Assembly: GCA_963797115.1 (NCBI GenBank)
Contig: CAWCOH010000002.1
Coordinates: 682,001-746,000, forward strand
DNA length: 64,000 nucleotides
Origin: AP-15 sp963797115
Lineage (GTDB): Bacteria; Pseudomonadota; Alphaproteobacteria; ATCC43930; CGMCC-115725
Direction: 5' to 3'
Shown: one piece after another, positions 45,317 to 54,759 of the stretch
Position numbering within the stretch: the stretch's first letter is position 1
Layout: the number at the start of each line of letters is the position of its first letter
The notes under the pieces: model-generated
Databases searched by the model: none
Told to the model about the DNA's origin: nothing
The model's input: the letters and a program-made list of their open reading frames with translations, nothing else
Translations under genes and position numbers: made by a program

Positions 45317-45355
45317 CGAGCCCCCGGCGGCGAGCCCCCTAAACTAGCTGCCTGT

Positions 45356-45822
45356 TCTTTCGCCGAACTGCTGCCGACTTTCACCTAGGCCGTCGAAGGC
45401 AATTACGGCCAGCGTTTAGCCATGCTGTTCACCGAGGACGGCGTTTACGACGACGGCTTTTTCGGAACCCATGCCGGCGACCGGCAATCGCTGCGATGCT
45501 ACAGCGCTTCCACGACACCGGAAGCAGCTATTTCTGGGAGTTTGTCGATCCTGTCAGTGACGGCGCCGGATATGCCCGCTTTCGCTTCAGTTACATCTCG
45601 AGGCTGCCCGAAAGCATGGGACGCCCGGTTCTGTTCGAGGGCATCAGTTGCTTCCGGTTTCGCGGCGAACTGATCGCACGCTATAGCGAAGCGTTCGACC
45701 GCGGCGTCGCCCTAGTACAACTCGATTTTCCAGCCGAACGCATCCGGCGCACCCTGCAGAAGGCCGCAGCCACGCAAAACAAATTACCGGAGGCTCGCCG
45801 GCACCTCGAGCGGTTTTCGTAG
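45356..45822 (+). pseudogene. NTF2/SnoaL-like protein, decayed
   Basis: The frame FAELLPTFT-stop-AVEGNYGQRLAMLFTED carries a TAG at 45386-45388. It then shifts frame between about 45476 and 45495, where GTHAG should run into MLQRFHDTGSSYFWEF. The remaining part (GYARFRFSYISRLPESMG, VLFEGISCFRF, YSEAFDRGVALVQL) is a typical NTF2-like fold, with a good copy of the strand order. No start codon remains at the expected place. At least three lesions, so truly dead. Confidence 0.72.
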
Positions 45823-45946
45823 GACTAACCCGCATTCCTCACACCGGGAAGGGCGGAGCCGGCCCCTGAGCATCGAGAGGACGGCGCGCGGCTTTCAACG
45901 GTACCGTAGACCCGGTGGTGAACCGCCATTTCTGGAGGTTCAAGGC

Positions 45947-46156
45947 TCATTCGCTGGGCGTGTGCCCAGCTGTGGCATTGATACAGTGACCGTCCGGCCG
46001 ACAAAGGAAATCCTTCTTAAAGTCTGTGCAAGCTGGGAGCGCCAGCGTCCAGCCGATGACGACGATTCGGCAAAACAAAATCGAGCTGCTCGAGCGCGAA
46101 TGTGCATCGGCGGCCTGAGTGTAAGAAAATCTCATTGCCACAACGGCCTTTCTCAT
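45947..46156 (-). CDS. Small hypothetical lipoprotein
   Basis: A 69-residue protein with a hydrophobic segment ending in a lipobox (IVVIGWTLALPAC), followed by a short mature part DFKKDFLCRPDGHCIN with a Cys pair. Start uncertain (ATG 46156 or 46132). Similar tiny DxxCRPDGxC lipoproteins occur in this class with no known role. Confidence 0.45.
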   Translation of the reverse strand: MRKAVVAMRFSYTQAADAHSRSSSSILFCRIVVIGWTLALPACTDFKKDFLCRPDGHCINATAGHTPSE

Positions 46157-46546
46157 GGTCAAGGGGTGCCCCGATGCAGACAGGGTGTCGCGCGGAACTG
46201 CGCGGCCTTGCACGTCTCGAGAGCCAACAGGCCGTGGCAGGGTGTTCCAACCCGCCTACCAACAAGTGGGTCTTGATCAGAACGTATCGTGAACCTACAT
46301 TCCGGGTTTATTCGTCCCGTTCCCTTGAGCTTTAATGATGTCGAAAATCGTTAACGATCCACGTTTTACCGGCTGTTATCACCTGTTTCCCAGACTTGGA
46401 ATTTAATAATCTCAATGACTTAGTCCTGATCCCTTCTTGGCTCGCTCGCGCGATGAGCTCAGCCGCTTCGCCGAAGGAACTCGGAGATCCGCGGCACTCC
46501 GAGTTGCCGACGGGTTTGAAAGATCCGGCCTCGAGGCGCGACCGAG
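46157..46546. other. Gap without recognisable gene
   Basis: AT-richer stretch between the small lipoprotein and the end of the ankyrin gene. Short frames only, none with a motif or ribosome-binding site. Confidence 0.55.
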
Positions 46547-48622
46547 TTATTTCAGCATCTCGGAGATCCTGGCGGATTGGGCCGCATCGCCGGCACGGTT
46601 CTTGACATAATCGGCTGGGCAGCGGCCGGCGCTGTCGCGGCTGGCCGGATCGGCGCCATGGTCGAGCAACAGCCGCACCATCTCGGGCGATCCCAGCTCG
46701 GCAGCATAGGATAACGCGGTCCGTCCCGGGGTGTTGCTGACGGCGGCCTCGCCGGTCATGCACAACGGGTCGCCGGTTCCATCGGTCTGCGCGACCGCGT
46801 CGCGCGCCCCGGTGTCGATGGCGGCACCGTGGGCCAGCAGGATGTCGGCAGTCTCGACCATATCGAGCCGTGCCGCCACCATCAACGGGGTGCGTCCGGA
46901 AGCACCCGTCTCATTGGGATCGAGGCCCAGTTCCAGCAAGGCGCGCAGTGTCGCCGGGTGTTCGAGCGCGTCGGTGACCAGTGGCTCGTCGAACTCGCGC
47001 GTCACTCCTTTGGCGATCGCCCTCGGCTCGGGGCCAAGCAAGGCGCGCACTGCGGCGGTGTCGCCTTCCAATGCGGCCTGCTGGATGTCGTGTCTCTTGG
47101 CACAATCCGCGGCCAGGAGCGCCGCGGTCGAATTGTCGTCGGGATCGAATTCGAAGCCGTCGGAGATCTTGCGATCGAGATAGAGCGCAGCGAACCGCTG
47201 CGCCTCCGCCGGCGTACGGCCGAACTCGTTGCGGTAGAACGGCGCCAACGCCGCGATGGCTGCGTCCCGAGACGAGACATAGGCGCGGTATTGCCGCGCT
47301 CTTTCCGGGCCAGTCAGCGCCCAATTGCGCATGTAGAGGGCAATCTGACTGGCGCTCAGATCGCCCGATGCCGGGCCGCGTCGGTCGAGAACCCAGGGGC
47401 GCCACGCCGCGTGGTTGTCAAGCACGCGCGCCGTGTCACCGATGCTGACGCACAGCCTGCCGGCCGGCGTCAGCGGTCCTGCAGCGCGCTGGAATGCCCC
47501 GATTTCGGGGAGCGCCAGTCCTCGATCGGATGGATGCGCGATCGGTAGGTGGGCGTCGAACAGGCAAACGCGGTGCAACTTTGCCGGTCCGAAAAGCCGA
47601 TAGACCCCAAGATCGCCGGGTTTGTCGGGGACGGGCCTCATCGGTGCGAGCAGGTAAATTCTGTCTTCGTAGCGGAAGAACCGCGGCATCTCGTCGACAG
47701 TCAGGATCGATCCGCGGGCAAACGCGGCACGAGGCTGCGTTATCGGCTTCTTCGGATCCGGACGCGGCAGCCGATCTGCATCGATAACAGCCTGGGCAGC
47801 GGTGCGCACGCTTCTGGCGAGCGGCTCGGCACCGCGGCCGATCGCGCTCAGCAGCTCCTTGGGCGTAGCAAAGGCGCGGTATTCGACTGTCGACAATTGC
47901 AGACCGCTGCCGTCCTCGATCCATTGCAGGACCGGGAAAGCTTTGCCGAGGTTGTAGGCGTCGATGTCGGCCCGCAGAACCGTCGGGTCGTCGCCGAGAC
48001 CGGGCATCGGCACGAACCCGACCTCGCGTTCACCGAGCGGATTGACGAATAGCCCGCCGCCGAAAAAGCTCGCCAGGAGGTCGTGTCGCAGATCCTCGCA
48101 CAGCTTGATGCCGGCGCCTTCGACGAGGGTTGGGCGGAACCGGACATTCGGCCAAGCCGCCGCGTTGCGCTCATAGCGCAGCACCGCCACCCGCTGCTCG
48201 TAGATCCGCGACAGACAGGCAACCGCGCCCTCGCGCTGCGGGTCTTCGTGCGAGGCATTCGACGGCTGCTGCGCTGCGGCCGGGCATGCGCGAGCGCGAG
48301 CGTCGAGCCAGAGCCGCTGTTCGGCGAGCCTCGCGGCGCGCTCTACGGGGCGTGCTGCCCGGTCCCGGTAATCACGGAAGGCTGCGTCCAGGTCAGCACC
48401 GATGACGGTGAGTGAGGGCTCTGCACAGATCAGGCGCTCGATTGCCGTCGGGGCGCTGCCGCATTGAGGATTCGGTTTTGGTACGGAGCCGCCGCCGGTT
48501 TTTGTAGCGGGAGCCGCGAATGTCGAATGCCCCAGCGCAATCGCCAACGTCAGCCCGATCACCCGCCCGGACGGACAGCGGAGCGGCCAAAGAAGGTACA
48601 AGCTCGGTATGTCGCGCCTCAT
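46547..48622 (-). CDS. Secreted protein with LprI-like domain and ankyrin repeats
   Basis: A 691-residue protein with a signal peptide (VIGLTLAIALGHSTFAAPA). Residues about 50-150 match the LprI/DUF1311 lysozyme-inhibitor-type domain: CGSAPTAIERLICAEPSL, DAAFRDYRDRA, LAEQRLWLDARARAC, CLSRIYEQRV. The middle 350 residues are unrecognised. The C-terminus holds ankyrin repeats (RTPLMVAARLDMVETADILL, RTALSYAAELGSPEMVRLLL, HGADPASRDSAG). Likely periplasmic; a protein-binding or inhibitor role is inferred from domains only. It is divergent from the DUF2846 lipoprotein. Confidence 0.78.
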   Translation of the reverse strand: MRRDIPSLYLLWPLRCPSGRVIGLTLAIALGHSTFAAPATKTGGGSVPKPNPQCGSAPTAIERLICAEPSLTVIGADLDAAFRDYRDRAARPVERAARLAEQRLWLDARARACPAAAQQPSNASHEDPQREGAVACLSRIYEQRVAVLRYERNAAAWPNVRFRPTLVEGAGIKLCEDLRHDLLASFFGGGLFVNPLGEREVGFVPMPGLGDDPTVLRADIDAYNLGKAFPVLQWIEDGSGLQLSTVEYRAFATPKELLSAIGRGAEPLARSVRTAAQAVIDADRLPRPDPKKPITQPRAAFARGSILTVDEMPRFFRYEDRIYLLAPMRPVPDKPGDLGVYRLFGPAKLHRVCLFDAHLPIAHPSDRGLALPEIGAFQRAAGPLTPAGRLCVSIGDTARVLDNHAAWRPWVLDRRGPASGDLSASQIALYMRNWALTGPERARQYRAYVSSRDAAIAALAPFYRNEFGRTPAEAQRFAALYLDRKISDGFEFDPDDNSTAALLAADCAKRHDIQQAALEGDTAAVRALLGPEPRAIAKGVTREFDEPLVTDALEHPATLRALLELGLDPNETGASGRTPLMVAARLDMVETADILLAHGAAIDTGARDAVAQTDGTGDPLCMTGEAAVSNTPGRTALSYAAELGSPEMVRLLLDHGADPASRDSAGRCPADYVKNRAGDAAQSARISEMLK

Positions 48623-48682
48623 GATGTTTGGGAATAATTGCTGCGCGTGGGAGGTCCATAAGCATCACGGGAGGAAGCGGCC

Positions 48683-49165
48683 ATGTCCAGAAATCCAAGC
48701 GCCCCGCGTTGTTGGCCGCGCATTTGCCTTGCGAGCCTCCTCTTGGTCGTGGCGTGCAGTCAGGCGCCCGCAACGAGCTTGGTGGTGGTTCCGCCCGTTC
48801 CGGCCGGCGCGGCGCGAATCTGGATCTACCGCAACGACGGGCCGTACGAGGCCCAACAGCGCCCCTACTTATGGCTGAACGGCCACATAGTCGGGATTGT
48901 CGAGCCAAATGGAGCAATGTATCGCGACGTGCCGCCTGGACAGTATACGGTGACGGTGGACAGCTACGGCGTTCCTTACCCTAACCAGTTTGCGGAATTC
49001 AACCTCGGCGTCGGACAGGAGGCCTTTGTCAAAGTCTTGTCGATGCGGGAAAAGGTGGGCGGCGAATTCGGCGTCGGTTCCCGCGCGCGTTTCTTCACCG
49101 AGCTCTTCCCGGCCGACGCCGCTCGGGCCGCTATTGCGAGCACTCCGTTCTTCGGCAGCAGCTGA
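48683..49165 (+). CDS. DUF2846 lipoprotein
   Basis: A 160-residue protein with signal peptide and lipobox (LASLLLVVACS). The mature part starts with AARIWIYRNDGPYEAQQR and LNGHIVGIVEPNGAMYRDVP, then GQYTVTVDSYG, which is the DUF2846 pattern seen in small outer-membrane lipoproteins. ATG at 48683; no operon partner. Function unknown. Confidence 0.75.
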   Translation: MSRNPSAPRCWPRICLASLLLVVACSQAPATSLVVVPPVPAGAARIWIYRNDGPYEAQQRPYLWLNGHIVGIVEPNGAMYRDVPPGQYTVTVDSYGVPYPNQFAEFNLGVGQEAFVKVLSMREKVGGEFGVGSRARFFTELFPADAARAAIASTPFFGSS

Positions 49166-49252
49166 GCGCCTGCGTTCGATTAGCTTATCAATTGACAGTG
49201 CGGCTGGGGGGTGTTGCAGTTTGCCGACTGCTGCGCAACGAGGAGGGAAACG

Positions 49253-49759
49253 GTGGGCAAGCTGCGTCATTTCGCGATGTCGGTCCCCGACCCCTGGAAG
49301 ACCGCCGAGTTTTATAAGTATGCCTTCGGGATGGAAGTCGTAGGCGAGACCAATTCGAGCCTTGCCGAGGGTGTTTTTCTGTCCGACGGCGTGATTAATC
49401 TCGCACTGCTGCATTTCAAATCCGACGAAGCGGCACAAGGCACCGGGCGCGACCATGTCGGGCTCCATCATTTCGGGGTGTGGGTGGATGATCCGGAGGT
49501 AGTGCAGCGGCGCATCGAGCAAGCCGGCGGCGAGTGGCTGATGGGCGAACCGGACGTCAAAGGCGGCAGCTTCTACGAGGTCAAGTTCCGCGATCCGAAC
49601 GGGGTCGTCTTCGATATCTCGCATGCCGGATGGGGCGGCGCGCAGAAGAACCCGGGCGGTTCGGGCAACGAGGTCGGACCATCGCGCGGTCTCGTACCGA
49701 AATTCGCCGAGCGCCGCGCCGCGGCTGCCGCCGAAATGGCTGCCCGCACCCGCAAGTAG
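49253..49759 (+). CDS. VOC family (glyoxalase/dioxygenase fold) protein
   Basis: A 168-residue vicinal-oxygen-chelate protein: KLRHFAMSVPDPWKTAEFY (first metal His), GRDHVGLHHFGVWVDD (second), FRDPNGVVFDISHAGW at the end. One VOC unit with an Ala-rich tail (RAAAAAEMAARTRK). GTG at 49253 follows AGGAGGG closely; ATG at 49283 is less likely. It sits 22 bases before the molybdenum hydroxylase operon and is probably co-expressed, perhaps as an isomerase or ring-cleavage partner in the same pathway. Confidence 0.82.
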   Translation: MGKLRHFAMSVPDPWKTAEFYKYAFGMEVVGETNSSLAEGVFLSDGVINLALLHFKSDEAAQGTGRDHVGLHHFGVWVDDPEVVQRRIEQAGGEWLMGEPDVKGGSFYEVKFRDPNGVVFDISHAGWGGAQKNPGGSGNEVGPSRGLVPKFAERRAAAAAEMAARTRK

Positions 49760-49781
49760 TCACCCGCTCAGGGAGCCAGTG

Positions 49782-50615
49782 GTGAAAGCCCCGGCCGTCG
49801 ACTATGTCAGGCCGCGCAGTCTGACCCAAGCCGTAGGACTGCTGGCGCATGCCTCGGTCGAAGCGCGCGTGATCGCCGGCGGGCAGTCGCTGATGGCGAT
49901 GATGAACCTGCGGGTCGCCTCGCCGCGGCTGCTGATCGACATCGCACGGCTGCCGGAGCTCGTTTCCGCTTCGGACGATGCCGATGCCGTGACCCTCGGC
50001 GCCTGCGTGACCCATGGGGCGATAGAGGACGGCCGCGTTCCCGATCCCTCCCGAGGCTTGATGCCGCGCGTCGCCGCTACTCTCGCCTACCGCGCGATCC
50101 GCAATCGCGGCACGATCGGCGGCAGCCTCGCACTCGCCGACCCGGCAGCCGAATGGCCGGCGGTTCTCGCGGCGCTCGATGCCGAGGTGACTTTGTTCAG
50201 CCCCGGCGGGCGCCGCTCGCTCAAATGCGTCGAGTTCACAACCGGGATCTTCGAGACGCAGCTCGCAGCGGACGAAGTCATCGAGAGTGTGCGCATTCCA
50301 GAGCTGTCGGATGCCGCGCGCTGGGGCTATCTGAAGCTGTGCCGGAAAGCGGGCGAATTCGCCAACGCCCTGGCGGTAGTTGTGGTCGATCCCGGACGGG
50401 ATTATTCGCGGGTCGTTATAGGCGTGGCGGAAGGCGCCCCGTTGCCGCTCGATGACACCGCCCGGCTGGTCGCAGCAGGTCATCGCGACCTTATGGCGTT
50501 GCGCAGCGCCATCGCCGCCGATCTCGACCGCGCCTCGGACCGGCATTTCGACGATTTCCAGCGCAACTTGCACACCGTCGCGGCGATACGCGCCGCGCAA
50601 CAGGTGCTTACATGA
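49782..50615 (+). CDS. Molybdenum hydroxylase, FAD-binding medium subunit
   Basis: A 277-residue CoxM/CutM-type subunit. FAD-site motifs: ARVIAGGQSLMAMMNLR (the usual AGGQSL/LxMxN block), IRNRGTIGGSLALADPAAE, KAGEFANALAVV. It transfers electrons between the 2Fe-2S subunit and the acceptor. GTG at 49782 after GGGAG. Stop overlaps the next gene (ATGA). Order is medium, small, large. Confidence 0.9.
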   Translation: MKAPAVDYVRPRSLTQAVGLLAHASVEARVIAGGQSLMAMMNLRVASPRLLIDIARLPELVSASDDADAVTLGACVTHGAIEDGRVPDPSRGLMPRVAATLAYRAIRNRGTIGGSLALADPAAEWPAVLAALDAEVTLFSPGGRRSLKCVEFTTGIFETQLAADEVIESVRIPELSDAARWGYLKLCRKAGEFANALAVVVVDPGRDYSRVVIGVAEGAPLPLDDTARLVAAGHRDLMALRSAIAADLDRASDRHFDDFQRNLHTVAAIRAAQQVLT

Positions 50616-51097
50616 CGACGATCCGCTTGCACCTCAACGGCAGCGTTGTTGCCGATGAAGTGCCGACGCGGCTGTCTCTGGCCGATTTTCTGCGCGAACG
50701 CCGCAATCTGACCGGGACCCATCTCGGCTGCGAGCACGGCGTTTGCGGTGCCTGCACGGTGCTGGTCGACGGCGAGCCCGCTCGCTCGTGCCTGATGCTC
50801 GCGGTCGCCTGTGACGACCGTAGCGTGGAGACAATCGAAGGTTTCGGGGGCGAACGGGTGATGGCAGCTCTGCGCCGGAATTTCCATCAGCACCACGCGC
50901 TGCAATGCGGGTTCTGCACCCCGGCGATGCTGATCACCGCGCACGACTTGATCCGCCGCGGCCGCGCCGGCTCGGAGCGCGAGGTCCGCGAGGGGCTCGC
51001 CGGCAACATCTGCCGCTGCACCGGCTACACCAACATCGTCACGGCGATCGCCGCGGCCGCGCAGGAGATCGGCAAGGAGGCGCCGGATGGCCAATGA
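50612..51097 (+). CDS. Molybdenum hydroxylase, 2Fe-2S small subunit
   Basis: A 161-residue CoxS/CutS-type subunit binding two 2Fe-2S clusters. The plant-type site has C40, C45, C48, C60 (GCEHGVCGACTVLVDGEPAR) and the second C99, C102, C134, C136 (CGFCTPAMLI, NICRCTGYTNIV). All cluster ligands are present. It overlaps the medium subunit by four bases and the large subunit by eleven. Confidence 0.95.
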   Translation: MTTIRLHLNGSVVADEVPTRLSLADFLRERRNLTGTHLGCEHGVCGACTVLVDGEPARSCLMLAVACDDRSVETIEGFGGERVMAALRRNFHQHHALQCGFCTPAMLITAHDLIRRGRAGSEREVREGLAGNICRCTGYTNIVTAIAAAAQEIGKEAPDGQ

Positions 51098-53438
51098 CCG
51101 ACATGGTATCGGCGTGTCATTGTTGCGCCGGGAAGACGAGCGGCATCTGCATGGCCGCGGCGAATTCGTCTCCGACATCAAATTGCTGGGGACGATGGAT
51201 GTCGCCTTCGTCCGCAGCCCCCACGCCCACGCCCGCATCCGGTCCATCGCGGCTCCGCCCGAGGCCTGCGGCCGCGTTTTCACAGCGGCCGATCTGCCGC
51301 AGGTCACGCCGATCCGGGTCGTCACCCAGGCGGCCGGCGCCAGGTCGCCGGCCTGGCCGCCGCTGGCGACGGACAAGGCGCGCTATGTCGGGGAGGCGAT
51401 CGCCGCCTGCATCGCGCCCTCCCGCGGCGAGGCGGAAGACCTTGCCAATTCGATAGAGGTCGATTTCGAGGTGCTTGACGCGGTCGTCGATGCACCTCGG
51501 GAGATGCGTGGCAGCCGCCACCCGGTTCACGAAAGCTGGGGCGACAATCTCTATCTCGAGCGGGTTGTCGAGGGCGGCGACATTGCTGCCGCAGCGCGTG
51601 CCGCCGAGATTACCGTCAGCCGAGAATACCGCATGAATCGGCAATCGGGCGCGCCGCTCGAAGGCCGTGCGGTGCTCGCCTACCGTGACCATCGGCTCGA
51701 CGAGGTCATTGTCTACGCCTCGACCCAGACGCCGCATACGATGCGCGTCGCCCTCGGTGAGATCCTCGGCATCGACGAGCGCCGCATCCGGGTCGTCGCC
51801 CCCGATGTCGGCGGCGGGTTCGGGCCGAAGGCGCGGCTTTACCCGGAGGAGATCATCCTGGCCGCACTCGCGCTGAGGCTCGATCATCCGGTGCGCTGGG
51901 TCGAGGACCGCACCGAGCACCTCCTGACCGCTGCGCATACCCGCGACCACCATTACCGGGTCACCGCCTATGCCGACCGGCAGGGCAGGCTGCTCGGCGT
52001 CGAGGCCGACATCACCGTCGATGCCGGCGCCTACGGGATGTGGCCGCAAGGGCCATACCAGGAAGCCAACATGGCGGCCCGCTGCCTGCCGGGGCCGTAC
52101 ACGATCCCGAATTACCGGGCGCGAACTTACACGGTGGCGACCAACAAGACGCCGTTCGGTCCTTATCGCGGCGTCGGCCGCACCGGTGCCTGCTTTGCGA
52201 TCGAGCGGACTATCGACGAGGTCGCGCGTGCCGCCGGGCGCGACCCGGTCGAGGTGCGTACTGAAAACATGATCCGCCCCGAGCAGATGCCGTACGCCTC
52301 GATCGCCGGGATGCACTACGATGCCGGCGACTACGCCGCGAGCGTGCGCCTCTGCGCCGAGCTGCTCGACCTGCCGGCGGTTCGTGCGCGGCAGGGGCGA
52401 GGCGAGCCCGACAACAGGCTGATCGGCGTCGGTTTCGCCTCGTTCACCGAGCAGACCGCCCATGGCGCCGCCGAATTCGCCGCCCGTGGTGCGGCTATCA
52501 TCCCCGGCTACGAAAGCTGCACCGCGCGCATCCTGACGGACGGCAGTGCCGTGCTGATGGTCGGCATCCAATCGCACGGCCAAGGGCTGGAGACGGCTCT
52601 GTCGCAGATTGCAGCGCAGGAGCTCGGGATCGACCCGGCGCGGATCGCGGTGCGCCACGGCGATACCGAAAGCACCGCTTTCGGCTTTGGCACCTTTGCC
52701 TCGCGCAGCATGGTCATGTCGGGGGGTGCGGTCGCTCGCGCCACCCGGATGTTGCGCGATAAGCTGACCCGGATCGGCGCCCACCTGTTGCAATCCGATC
52801 AGGCCGACGTCCGCTATGCCGATGGCGCGGTGCGGGGGCCGCAGGGCTCGGTCACGGTTGCCGAGATCGCCAAGGTCGCGCATCTGCGGATGGACGGGTT
52901 GCCGCCCGGGGTCGATCCGCTGCTCGATGCGACCGCGACCTACGAGCCGGCGATCGGCACCGGCGTCTTCTCCTATGCGACGCACGGTGCCGTTGTCGCA
53001 GTTGATCCGGAGACCGGCTTTATCGAGCTCCTCGATTTCGCGGTCGCCGAGGATTGCGGCACGATGGTCAACCCGATGCTCGTCGCCGGCCAGATCAGGG
53101 GTGGCGTGGTACAGGGCATCGGCACCGCCCTCTACGAGGAGATCCCCTACGACGATGCCGGCCAGCCGCTCGCCGTCACCTTTGCCGACTACCTGTTGCC
53201 GGGTGCGGCCGAGATGCCGGCGATCAAGATCGGCCACCTCCACACCCCGACCCCGCACACCGAATACGGCATGAAGGGCATGGGCGAAGGCGGCGCCGTT
53301 GCCCCGCCCGCAGCGATCGCCAACGCCGTCCGCGACGCCTTGGCCGCACTCGGCGCGGAAGTCAACGAAACCCCGATCGCCCCGCGCCGGGTGCTGGCGG
53401 CGCTGCAAACGGCGCGAAAGGCGGCTGCAAAGCCGTGA
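51087..53438 (+). CDS. Molybdenum hydroxylase, molybdopterin-binding large subunit
   Basis: A 783-residue xanthine-dehydrogenase-family subunit. Substrate and cofactor blocks: VGGGFGPKARLYPEE, PYRGVGRTGACFAIERTID, and the C-terminal KGMGEGGAVAPPAAIANAV with the base Glu. The active-site loop is PYRGVGR, not the AYxCSFR of true CO dehydrogenase, so this is a form II enzyme hydroxylating an organic, probably aromatic or heterocyclic, substrate. Long antisense open frames over this gene are shadows. Last gene of the three-subunit operon. Confidence 0.93.
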   Translation: MANDRHGIGVSLLRREDERHLHGRGEFVSDIKLLGTMDVAFVRSPHAHARIRSIAAPPEACGRVFTAADLPQVTPIRVVTQAAGARSPAWPPLATDKARYVGEAIAACIAPSRGEAEDLANSIEVDFEVLDAVVDAPREMRGSRHPVHESWGDNLYLERVVEGGDIAAAARAAEITVSREYRMNRQSGAPLEGRAVLAYRDHRLDEVIVYASTQTPHTMRVALGEILGIDERRIRVVAPDVGGGFGPKARLYPEEIILAALALRLDHPVRWVEDRTEHLLTAAHTRDHHYRVTAYADRQGRLLGVEADITVDAGAYGMWPQGPYQEANMAARCLPGPYTIPNYRARTYTVATNKTPFGPYRGVGRTGACFAIERTIDEVARAAGRDPVEVRTENMIRPEQMPYASIAGMHYDAGDYAASVRLCAELLDLPAVRARQGRGEPDNRLIGVGFASFTEQTAHGAAEFAARGAAIIPGYESCTARILTDGSAVLMVGIQSHGQGLETALSQIAAQELGIDPARIAVRHGDTESTAFGFGTFASRSMVMSGGAVARATRMLRDKLTRIGAHLLQSDQADVRYADGAVRGPQGSVTVAEIAKVAHLRMDGLPPGVDPLLDATATYEPAIGTGVFSYATHGAVVAVDPETGFIELLDFAVAEDCGTMVNPMLVAGQIRGGVVQGIGTALYEEIPYDDAGQPLAVTFADYLLPGAAEMPAIKIGHLHTPTPHTEYGMKGMGEGGAVAPPAAIANAVRDALAALGAEVNETPIAPRRVLAALQTARKAAAKP

Positions 53439-53911
53439 ATATCTGATCCAAAATACATCACAAGATGTCATAGGGAGATGTGCACTCCGGCCGAGACATC
53501 AGACGGACTGAGACTTTTTCGCCCTGGATCGCGATCACAAGTTGTATTGCGGATCGTCAATTTTGCTATGTGCAGCGAATCTGCAGCGAGATTTCTCTTC
53601 TAGGTAGAACTGCTTACCAACCCGGCCTTCCGCAGCAACGCTTTTGTCGAAGCCCATCAAATCGACACTCCTCCAACCGGCGACCCACGCGGGGCCGCCG
53701 CGTGCCGGAATATGTAATGCGATGGAGGCAATTTTGCGGTCGCACGAAGCTCCCACTCATTCGGGAACTCTCAGCTCTACCATTTCGGGTAAAATGTGTC
53801 CATCACCCGGTATGTGAGGGTGCTCTAGGAGGGTGTCGCGCCTATGAAAAGCGGTTGTTTCCTTGATCGCCTGATCGGTAAACTGGCCTCACACCTACAA
53901 GGACCTCCACT
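53439..53911. other. Gap without recognisable gene
   Basis: AT-richer stretch between the hydroxylase operon and higA. Short frames on both strands carry no motif. Confidence 0.55.
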
Positions 53912-54346
53912 TCAACGTGATACGACGCGATCTCGAACTAACCGCCCAACTCTATTGTTATCGCCCGTCCTCACGCTGCCCTCCATGCGAGACGGTCTTA
54001 TCAACACCTCGGCCGGAATGCCGAGTTTCTCATGGAGACGGCGGATCATGCTGATCGACAGGCCTCGACGGCGATTGAGCACTTCGGCAACGCGAGTACG
54101 GCTGCCGAGGATTCCCTCCAGATCCTTGCGGGTGAGGCCCTGCTGCTCCATCCGGAATTTGATCGCCTCGATCGGGTCGGGAGGATCAACTGGGTGGTGC
54201 TCGCTCTCATAGGCGTCGATCAAGGTCGCCAGGATATCGAGCCGATCTCCCTCGGGCGTGCCCGAGCGCGCACCCCACAGCCGCTCGACCTCTGCGAGGG
54301 CTGCCTCGTGTTCCGCCTCGCTGCGGATCGGCTTGATTTCACTCAT
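53912..54346 (-). CDS. higA: HigA-type antitoxin, HTH transcriptional regulator
   Basis: A 144-residue antitoxin. The N-terminal region IKPIRSEAEHEAALAEVERL with DRLDILATLIDAYE precedes the Xre-like HTH (MEQQGLTRKDLEGILGSRTR, VAEVLNRRRGLSISMIRRL). ATG at 54346 overlaps the end of the toxin gene by eight bases. It binds and silences HigB and represses the operon. The C-terminal tail (SRMEGSVRTGDNNR) is longer than in most relatives. Confidence 0.9.
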   Translation of the reverse strand: MSEIKPIRSEAEHEAALAEVERLWGARSGTPEGDRLDILATLIDAYESEHHPVDPPDPIEAIKFRMEQQGLTRKDLEGILGSRTRVAEVLNRRRGLSISMIRRLHEKLGIPAEVLIRPSRMEGSVRTGDNNRVGRLVRDRVVSR

Positions 54347-54659
54347 AATTAACCTCTCTGACGTCGATCCGATCGTAGTCGCGATGAGAGCCGAGCCATT
54401 TGATCCAGACAATTCCCTTCTCAAAATCGACGGCGGCTACCAACCGATAACCGTTGCCTCTTATGTTGAACACGATCCGGTCACTCGAGACGATGCTCGC
54501 AGATGCGTAAAGTCGTTTGACATCGGCCGTGCTCGACCAGTTCGCCCTCCGCACTTCGCCAAACCAGGCATCAAGCGCCGCTTTAAGTGCTGACTGATCC
54601 CTATGCCCGGCACGAGACTCGACGAACTCTCGTAGCGTCCGCCGGGCGATAACTCGCAT
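54339..54659 (-). CDS. higB: HigB-type mRNA interferase toxin
   Basis: A 106-residue toxin of the RelE/HigB fold: MRVIARRTLREFVESRAGHR, LDAWFGEVRRANWSS, IVFNIRGNGYRLVAAVDFEK, VWIKWLGSHRDYDRID. It cleaves mRNA on the ribosome. Toxin-first order with an eight-base overlap to the antitoxin is usual for higBA. Appears intact. Confidence 0.92.
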   Translation of the reverse strand: MRVIARRTLREFVESRAGHRDQSALKAALDAWFGEVRRANWSSTADVKRLYASASIVSSDRIVFNIRGNGYRLVAAVDFEKGIVWIKWLGSHRDYDRIDVREVNYE

Positions 54660-54759
54660 CTACAATAGATGGTATGCGCCCATTTTGGGTACAAGCCGTT
54701 TGCCTTCGCCGAGCAGGCCGCGCCTGGTGCGGCGGAACTCCGCGCCCGCGGCCAGGCGA

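Noticed and set aside
45316..45360. Terminator after phaC
   Set aside because: GC-rich inverted bases (GCCCCCGGCGGCG..) do not form a clean stem followed by a T run.
51087..53438. Calling the hydroxylase a CO dehydrogenase (coxL)
   Set aside because: The form I active-site motif AYxCSFR is absent; the loop reads PYRGVGR.
51117..53471. 784-residue antisense open frame over the molybdenum hydroxylase large subunit
   Set aside because: Shadow of high-GC third-position bias; the plus-strand product has full motif support.
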